Of a stretch of 64,000 bases of DNA, positions 58,913 to 64,000 are shown piece after piece (position 1 is the first letter of the stretch; every line of letters begins with the position of its first letter). The DNA is from Eilatimonas milleporae. GTDB lineage: Bacteria; Pseudomonadota; Alphaproteobacteria; Sphingomonadales; Kordiimonadaceae. The notes under the pieces were generated by a model, which saw only the letters and a list, made by a program, of their open reading frames with translations, was not told the origin of the DNA and ran no database searches. Location of the stretch: NCBI RefSeq assembly GCF_003688555.1, contig NZ_REFR01000017.1, positions 62,001 through 126,000 on the forward strand, read 5' to 3'. Made by a program: the position numbers and the translations under genes.

Positions 58913-59962
58913 TCAGGCTTCCCGTTTCACCGACCAGAATTCCGATCCGACCGTGGTCAGATGACAAAGACTTGTGTAACCGGGATGCTCTGAAAGTGCA
59001 TGCTGAACATTGGCCCTCATTTCAGGATCTACCAGAAAATACATGAAACCGCCGCCGCCGGCACCCGATACTTTTGCCGCCAGGGCCCCGGCATTCAGGG
59101 CGGTTTCAATCGTATGATTGATGGCAGCGGATGTGATTTTGGACGAGGTTTTCTTCTTGGCTTCCCAGGAGTTGGAAATGACCTCCGCCATCCGCTCGAT
59201 ATCCCCCATCATCAGGGCATCCTTGATCGCATAGGCATCGTTTTTAATGTCATGCAGGGCTTTGAGCTGTTGGCTGTCATGGTCCGCGTGGGCGGCTTTT
59301 GACTGGCTCTCGATGATCCTGGCGCTCTCGCGCGATACACCGGAAAAATGCAGGAGCAGTGAGGCTTCAAGCTCATACAGGGCGGTGCTGCGAATCCTGA
59401 GGGGATTGACAATCACCCTGTTGTCTTCGTGAAATTCCATGAAATTGACACCGCCGAATGTCGCTGCAAACTGATCCTGACGGCCTCCCGCCAGTCCAAG
59501 GTCTTCTCTTTCGACGCGAAAAGCCAGTTGGGCGACTTCATATTCGCCGAGCGGCAGATTCATCAATCCGCGGAACGCTTCAATCATGGCGACCACAAGG
59601 GAGGATGAAGAGCCAAGGCCCGATCCTATCGGACTGTCCACACTGGTCACAAGCCGGACGGCCATGGATTTGCCGCCGTTGAAGTCCTCCATAATGCGCC
59701 GGTATACACCCCGGTGCAGCTTCAGGTCCCCTGTCACGGGCGGCAGTGTGTCGGCGGAAAATGAAACGGACCGTTTCAAATCCCGGGCCGTGAATTCAAT
59801 GCTGTCGGTAGCCACTTCTTCAAGGGTCGCATAAGCATAGCGGTCAATTGTGAAATTCAGGATCGCTCCGCCGAACCGGTCGCAAAAGGGTGATACATCC
59901 GTACCACCACCAGCCAGTCCAAGACGAAGCGGAGCCCGGGCTCTTATTTTTTTCAGGCTCAT
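58913..59962 (-). CDS. hddA: D-glycero-alpha-D-manno-heptose-7-phosphate kinase (GHMP family)
   Basis: A 349-residue GHMP kinase. The N-terminal ARAPLRLGLAGGGTDVSPFCDRFGGAILNFTID is the heptose-kinase start. The phosphate loop SPIGSGLGSSSSL is at residues 110-122, and KVSGAGGGGFMYFL is the third motif. It phosphorylates heptose 7-phosphate at C1, the alpha-anomer branch that leads to GDP-heptose for S-layer or O-antigen-type glycans rather than the ADP-heptose of LPS core (HldE). It starts the gmhA-hddC-gmhB minus-strand operon after a 288-base gap that holds its promoter. Confidence 0.95.
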   Translation of the reverse strand: MSLKKIRARAPLRLGLAGGGTDVSPFCDRFGGAILNFTIDRYAYATLEEVATDSIEFTARDLKRSVSFSADTLPPVTGDLKLHRGVYRRIMEDFNGGKSMAVRLVTSVDSPIGSGLGSSSSLVVAMIEAFRGLMNLPLGEYEVAQLAFRVEREDLGLAGGRQDQFAATFGGVNFMEFHEDNRVIVNPLRIRSTALYELEASLLLHFSGVSRESARIIESQSKAAHADHDSQQLKALHDIKNDAYAIKDALMMGDIERMAEVISNSWEAKKKTSSKITSAAINHTIETALNAGALAAKVSGAGGGGFMYFLVDPEMRANVQHALSEHPGYTSLCHLTTVGSEFWSVKREA

Positions 59963-60250
59963 TGTTTTGGTTTTTGTTCCGCAGCTATTTGGCCACCTAA
60001 GGCGGTGACGACTAACACAGTGTGTAAACGAGCCGATTTGGCGCTATCTCACTCTACACGGGTACTATATTCAACATTTTCCGCATTTGTTATCAAGACT
60101 CTCCACTTGATCCGATATGTCTTCGGATGTCTTTTTACGCCCTGCGGACACATCGACCGGGCATGCTTTAGGAGTTTCTGTTCTTGGCAGAGTTTCAAGC
60201 ACGTTTTGCCCGAAAAGGAAAAACCAGTATTTTATGCAGTGTCTGATACA

Positions 60251-61366
60251 TCATACAAATAAATCGACCGCAGAGGCCGTCACTGCATCGCAGACCTCGG
60301 ATATATCCTCATCGCACAGATGCGGGCCGAGCGGCAGGCTCAGGACCGTTGCGGCCAGCTGCCGGGCTGTGTCATGGATACCGGCATCCGCGGTCATGTG
60401 GGCGAAAGCCTGCTGGTCGCATGGGGCGACCGGATAGTGAATTTGGCACTGTATGTCCCGTTCGGTCAGGACATCCAGCAGTGCGTCCCGTTTGTCGCAG
60501 CGTATGACAAACAGATGATGGGCGGACCGGCTGTTGCCGGGTGGTCTGACAGTGTCGACGATCCCGGCCAGAGGGGCCAGTGCCGTACCATAGTGTGCCG
60601 CCTGCTCGCGGCGGACGGCGTTTTCAGCATCCAGATGGTCCAGGCGCACATTCAGAAACGCCGCTTGAAGTTCATCCAGGCGGGAATTGGTACCGGCCTC
60701 GCCGTGGATGTATTTCTTGTCCGAGCCGTAATTGCGCAGCCGCCTCAGCCGGGCCGCCAGACCGTCATCGTTGACCGTGATCGCCCCGGCATCGCCCAGG
60801 GCGCCGAGGTTTTTGCCGGGATAGAAGCTGTAAGTGGATATGTCGGCAAAATCGCCGACAGGTCGGTCGTCATACCGCGCACCATGCGCCTGGGCGGCAT
60901 CGGCGACAATGCGCAGTCCGTGGCGCCGGGCATAGTCGCCAATGGCCGTCATGTCGGCGGGGGCGCCGTAGAGGTGGACGGGCACAATCGCCTTGACGCG
61001 GCTGTCCGGCGTGACCGGCAGGCGCGACGGGTCCATATTGCCGGTCTCCAGGCTGACGGGCACCGGTACCGGTTCCGCGCCGGCCGCCATCACGCTGAGC
61101 CATGTGGCGATGAAGGTGAAACTGGGCACCAGAACCCTGTCCCCGTGGCCGATATCAAGGGCTTTCAGCGCCAGGCTCAACGCGTCCAGGCCGTTGCCGA
61201 CACCGACCGCCTGCCGCGCCCCGGTGAACCGGGCAAACCGTTCCTCGAATTCCACGACCTGCGCGCCCAGAACATACCGGCCGCTGTCCAGAATAGCGGC
61301 GAAACGGCTTTCCAGTTCCGCGCGGTACGGGCGGTGAACGGCCTTCAGATCCAGAAATTTGATCAT
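60251..61366 (-). CDS. DegT/DnrJ/EryC1/StrS-family sugar aminotransferase (FdtB-like)
   Basis: A 371-residue PLP-dependent sugar aminotransferase: GRYVLGAQVVEFEERFARFTGARQAVGVGNGLDAL, VPSFTFIATWLSVMAAGAEPV, DAAQAHGA and YSFYPGKNLGALGDAGAI, where the lysine in GKN binds PLP. Enzymes of this type add an amino group at C3 or C4 of a nucleotide-linked keto-deoxyhexose. The start overlaps the stop of the FdtA-like isomerase, and that pairing favours 3-amino-3,6-dideoxyhexose formation. No acetyltransferase of the FdtC type is seen here. Confidence 0.92.
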   Translation of the reverse strand: MIKFLDLKAVHRPYRAELESRFAAILDSGRYVLGAQVVEFEERFARFTGARQAVGVGNGLDALSLALKALDIGHGDRVLVPSFTFIATWLSVMAAGAEPVPVPVSLETGNMDPSRLPVTPDSRVKAIVPVHLYGAPADMTAIGDYARRHGLRIVADAAQAHGARYDDRPVGDFADISTYSFYPGKNLGALGDAGAITVNDDGLAARLRRLRNYGSDKKYIHGEAGTNSRLDELQAAFLNVRLDHLDAENAVRREQAAHYGTALAPLAGIVDTVRPPGNSRSAHHLFVIRCDKRDALLDVLTERDIQCQIHYPVAPCDQQAFAHMTADAGIHDTARQLAATVLSLPLGPHLCDEDISEVCDAVTASAVDLFV

Positions 61367-61800
61367 CCGGTTTCCGCCGGCCCGTCCAGAATGCCGCGAC
61401 CCCGCAGATAGTCGTTATAGTCGCGGTAATAATCGTCTTCGTCATACAGCTGCGAGGCCAGGACCAGCAGAACCGAGTTGGACGAAAAATTGTCCACCGA
61501 CCGCCACACCATCGGCGACAGAAGCAGCCCCATATAGGACCGGTTCAGATGGAAGGTCTTGTCCTTGAACCCGTCCGTCAGCTTGATGTCGCAGCTTCCC
61601 GACAGGCAGATATACAGCTGTTGCAGGGCCTTGTGCGCGTGCGCCCCGCGCACCGCCCCGCCCGGCACGTCATAGAGATAATAGACGCGCTTGATATCGA
61701 AGGGGATATGCCGGTTTTCCTCGATAAAGGTCAGTTTGCCGTGTACATCCGTAACCACGGGCAGATTGATAATTCTACAATGATCAAGCGGCGAGCCCAT
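61363..61800 (-). CDS. FdtA/QdtA-family 3,4-ketoisomerase (WxcM-like cupin)
   Basis: A 145-residue small cupin with FIEENRHIPFDIKRVYYLYDVPGGAVRGAHAHKALQQLYICLSGSCDIKLTDG, LNRSYMGLLLSPMVWRSV and the C-terminal LASQLYDEDDYYRDYNDYL. The HAHK motif is the active site of TDP-4-keto-6-deoxyglucose 3,4-ketoisomerases. FdtA and QdtA give epimeric 3-keto products that differ at C4, and sequence alone does not settle which. It would feed the aminotransferase next door. The rmlA and rmlB genes needed for the precursor are not in the window. Confidence 0.9.
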   Translation of the reverse strand: MGSPLDHCRIINLPVVTDVHGKLTFIEENRHIPFDIKRVYYLYDVPGGAVRGAHAHKALQQLYICLSGSCDIKLTDGFKDKTFHLNRSYMGLLLSPMVWRSVDNFSSNSVLLVLASQLYDEDDYYRDYNDYLRGRGILDGPAETG

Positions 61801-62126
61801 AAGTCCCGGAAAAGTAACAACCCGTTTTGTCGCGCCTCATGACGAATGAAGCGGAAAGCGCAACCCGATAACCTCTCGGTGAAATGTATACACCCGCATG
61901 CCGGGCATGCAAGCCGCGAAACCTTCCGCGTATCGGCCTTATATCGCCGGGGGTCTATCATACCTTTACGGCCGCTTGTGTGGTATATGTGCGCCCTGTC
62001 AGTGTCTGTCGCGGTTCTTCCGACGATTTCTCAAGCCTTGACGCGACCGGTGGAAAGGCTTGTTTATACTGTGAATGTATAAGCGGTCAGCGTGCGCCAG
62101 CACGTGCCGTCCTTGGGAGTGAGGCG
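61801..62126. other. Divergent intergenic region without a gene
   Basis: About 326 bases between the FdtA-like gene and the glycosyltransferase. It holds a CCCGCATGCCGGGCATGC imperfect repeat and promoter-like AT stretches near 62061. No open frame here looks real on either strand. Confidence 0.5.
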
Positions 62127-63542
62127 ATGCCCGAAGGGAAAACGATCGCGGAAGACGCCCCGCCGGGTCGGCAACCGCGCGGTTTCAGGGAGACCGTGGT
62201 CTGGAAGTTGGACGCCCTGACGCAGAGGGTGGACCGACACAGGCGCGACGGTGATCATGTCCGCGCCCTATCCGATATCATGGCTGTGACTCACAAGCTG
62301 TTCCAGCAGTCTGCACCGCGTGCAATGAGCCTTTCTTCCCCGGCATTGAACCGGGAAGCCGCGCGCTTGTCGGAGAGTATGCTGGCCGGCAGTGCATATA
62401 AGAATGACGCGCCTGCACTTAGCGTCCGGGACGGCATACATGGCAAAAGACGCCAACGGGTGATTCTGCTGGCCACGCTGTTGTCGGATATCGGCGGTCA
62501 CTCAAGGCTGGTGGAGGATATTGTCAGACGGTTTGTCGGCCGAATGGACATTGGCTTGGTATTGACGGGCCTGACCCTTAACGAGGCCCCATTGACACGA
62601 GAAGCTTTCGATCCGTCAAGGCTGCATATCCACTGCCTGGATGATGATACCCACATCGAAAGGCTTCACACAGGCTGGGATGTAATAAAATCCTTTGCGC
62701 CGGATGTGATCGTCGATTTCTCGCATCCCTACGATATGATTTGCTTTGCCTTGCTGCACAGCGCTCCAGCACGGCGCAAACTGCATGTCTGGCACGCCGA
62801 TCACAGTTTTGCCCTGCGGCCGGTGGACCCCGAAACCGGCCTTGTTTCCGTCACCGCTTACGGTGAGGCCTGTGCACGTCATTATGCCTGCGGGACGGGG
62901 CAGGCGGTTATCAATCTGCCGATGACCTGCGCCGATCCTTATGCGGATGTTCCGGAAGCTGCCATGAGTGCGGGCCTGCGCGCGGACGATGCTTTTCTCA
63001 CGGCCACATGCGGTAGTATCGCGAAATTTCTGCCGAAGACCGTGCGCAATTATGTCGATTTCATCGCGGCCCGCTTCCGTGCACGCGGCGGTGCCCACGT
63101 CCATATCGGCCCACTGACCGACGACTTGAAAGAGGCCGTGACAGCCGCTGCGGTATCCGCCCGAAGCAGTGCCACCGTACGCCACCTGCCCTATGTCGAA
63201 AGCCTCAGCCAGACGCTTGCACTGTTGAAGCCCGATATTTATCTGAGCTCCTACCCCGTGGCCGGCGGCAAGGCGACGGTAGAGGCCATGGCGGCGGGGT
63301 GCGCCATCGTCCATGCCGTGGGGCACAGGGTGGCGGACGGTCTGGACAATTTCTATCCCGGTGCGCTCAACTGGCGCACTCTGGACGAGTTCGAAACCTG
63401 TCTTGCCGGGGTGACCGCGGACACCGTTGATTGCCAGCGACGGTTGGCTCGTGCTTATTTTGAACGAGCACATGCGCCCGCCCTGTTTGAGGCAACGCTG
63501 GAACGACTTTTATCGGGTGCTGCCAGCGAGAGTGTTCAGTAA
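62127..63542 (+). CDS. GT-B-fold glycosyltransferase
   Basis: A 471-residue glycosyltransferase-like protein. After an N-terminal helical region, the first Rossmann-like domain begins with VILLATLLSDIGGHSRLVEDIVRRF (a GG-H loop) and includes DVIVDFSHPYDMICFALLHSAPARRKLHVWHAD. The second has CGSIAKFLPKTVRNYVDFIAARF, VHIGPL and LPYVESLSQTLALLKPDIYLSSYPVAGGKATVEAMAAGCAIV, with the glutamate typical of GT4/GT1-type nucleotide-sugar binding. The ATG at 62127 follows GGGAGTGAGG; the frame is open upstream to 61884 without protein-like sequence. It probably elongates the same surface glycan. Confidence 0.85.
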   Translation: MPEGKTIAEDAPPGRQPRGFRETVVWKLDALTQRVDRHRRDGDHVRALSDIMAVTHKLFQQSAPRAMSLSSPALNREAARLSESMLAGSAYKNDAPALSVRDGIHGKRRQRVILLATLLSDIGGHSRLVEDIVRRFVGRMDIGLVLTGLTLNEAPLTREAFDPSRLHIHCLDDDTHIERLHTGWDVIKSFAPDVIVDFSHPYDMICFALLHSAPARRKLHVWHADHSFALRPVDPETGLVSVTAYGEACARHYACGTGQAVINLPMTCADPYADVPEAAMSAGLRADDAFLTATCGSIAKFLPKTVRNYVDFIAARFRARGGAHVHIGPLTDDLKEAVTAAAVSARSSATVRHLPYVESLSQTLALLKPDIYLSSYPVAGGKATVEAMAAGCAIVHAVGHRVADGLDNFYPGALNWRTLDEFETCLAGVTADTVDCQRRLARAYFERAHAPALFEATLERLLSGAASESVQ

Positions 63543-63732
63543 CTGTGGCGATTGAAGGCGGCATGGATTGTATCCGGACGGAAATTGAGGCCAGCCTCTC
63601 TTTGGTCTGGCCGGTCTGTATTTTTCGAAGAGGGAGCAGGCCGCCAACTCCAGCGCCCATGGATTTTCTGTAGAATATATGTATGGCACTTGGTCGTGTT
63701 TTAATTATTGATACGCAGACATGTGTTCGATA

Positions 63733-63776
63733 TTAAATAAAAAATCTATAATAAAAATTATTTATTTAATTTTTTT
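63733..63776 (+). terminator. AT-rich inverted repeat with T-run
   Basis: TTAAATAAA (63733-63741) and TTTATTTAA (63761-63769) can pair with a 19-base loop, and a run of T follows immediately. It may terminate the glycosyltransferase transcript, although the stem is all A-T. Confidence 0.4.
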
Positions 63777-63816
63777 CGTGATTTTCATACGGGCCTCAAT
63801 TTGTCACTGATTTATA

Positions 63817-63840
63817 TTTCTTTTTTTAAATAAAAAGAAA
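63817..63840. repeat. AT-rich inverted repeat
   Basis: TTTCTTTTT (63817-63825) and AAAAAGAAA (63832-63840) form a perfect 9-base inverted repeat around TTAAAT, about 40 bases after the previous one. Confidence 0.6.
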
Positions 63841-64000
63841 AATTAGAGTTCTTTGCGTAATTTAATTCTTCCTGTTTGGGGATGCGGGATTCTTTGTACC
63901 AGGGCATATGCCGTGCCGTAAAACGGCCTGCGATACGTACGGCTTTCAAGAACCTCTGGGGATTAAAGTACTTTTTATTATAAAGAGCGAAGGTTGTATC

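Larger units (their letters stand above)
63543..64000. other. Strongly AT-rich gene-free end of the window
   Basis: About 460 bases with no convincing gene. From about 63660 to 63880 the DNA is mostly A and T, unlike the high-GC genes to the left. It contains two AT-rich inverted repeats, listed separately, and a CCGTAAAACGG repeat near 63920. The region could be the long promoter of a gene beyond the window or the junction of an acquired segment. Confidence 0.6.

Noticed and set aside
61731-61961. 76-codon minus-strand frame with CPACGCIH, zinc-ribbon-like
   Set aside because: It overlaps the start of the FdtA-like gene in another frame, lacks a ribosome site and has no further support.
62038-62070. 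TTGACG and TATACT as a promoter for the last glycosyltransferase
   Set aside because: The spacing is 21 bases, too long for a standard sigma70 promoter.

Overview
The window is about 64 kb of high-GC DNA from an alphaproteobacterium. The evidence is a replication block in alphaproteobacterial order (gyrB-recF-dnaN-dnaA-rpsT-enoyl-CoA hydratase-mutM, then divergent ubiE-ubiB-coaBC-dut), an alphaproteobacterial-type MutM zinc finger, a membrane-anchored cytochrome c and a ScfR/RamB-like regulator divergent from isocitrate lyase. The genus cannot be told from the sequence alone. No tRNA, rRNA, CRISPR array, transposase or integrase was seen.

Region 1 (1-11.9 kb) is an accessory catabolic block: a TonB receptor (cut by the window edge), a two-subunit ATP-dependent hydantoinase/oxoprolinase (HyuA, HyuB), a GntR/UTRA regulator, two class III CoA transferases, an alpha/beta-hydrolase-fold protein whose nucleophile serine is replaced, a CitE-like lyase, a MaoC hydratase and an acyl-CoA dehydrogenase. 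AT-rich sites centred on TTCGAA sit in front of hyuA/gntR, the first CoA transferase, the hydrolase and the lyase. I read this as one regulon that opens a cyclic amide or related substrate and passes a dicarboxylic acid through CoA esters to small acyl-CoAs. The substrate is unknown.

Region 2 (11.9-22.8 kb) is an XRE-cupin regulator divergent from a tightly overlapping nine-gene operon. The gene set matches the N-methylglutamate route of methylamine oxidation: N-methylglutamate synthase (mgsABC), gamma-glutamylmethylamide synthetase (gmaS), N-methylglutamate dehydrogenase (mgdABCD) and formyl-tetrahydrofolate deformylase (purU). It would release methylamine nitrogen as ammonium and move the methyl carbon onto tetrahydrofolate and then to formate.

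Region 3 (22.8-44 kb) is housekeeping: gyrB, recF, dnaN, dnaA, rpsT, enoyl-CoA hydratase, mutM, ubiE, ubiB, coaBC, dut, a MoeB/ThiF enzyme with a DsrE-like partner, pheA, cytochrome c, an NlpC/P60 protease with MarR regulator and M17 aminopeptidase, and a [2Fe-2S] ferredoxin. A 0.7-kb gene-free stretch between dnaA and rpsT holds repeats and a strong hairpin.

Region 4 (44-53.4 kb) holds isocitrate lyase with its divergent acyl-CoA-type regulator, a soluble chemoreceptor with four nearly identical PAS domains repeated at DNA level, a second TonB receptor and a short-chain dehydrogenase.

Region 5 (53.5-64 kb) is a surface polysaccharide locus. It has a large two-domain glycosyltransferase, a truncated epimerase remnant, three genes covering all four steps from sedoheptulose 7-phosphate to GDP-D-alpha-D-heptose (gmhA, hddA and an hddC-gmhB fusion), an FdtA/FdtB-type amino-sugar pair and another glycosyltransferase. 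The window ends in strikingly AT-rich gene-free DNA.
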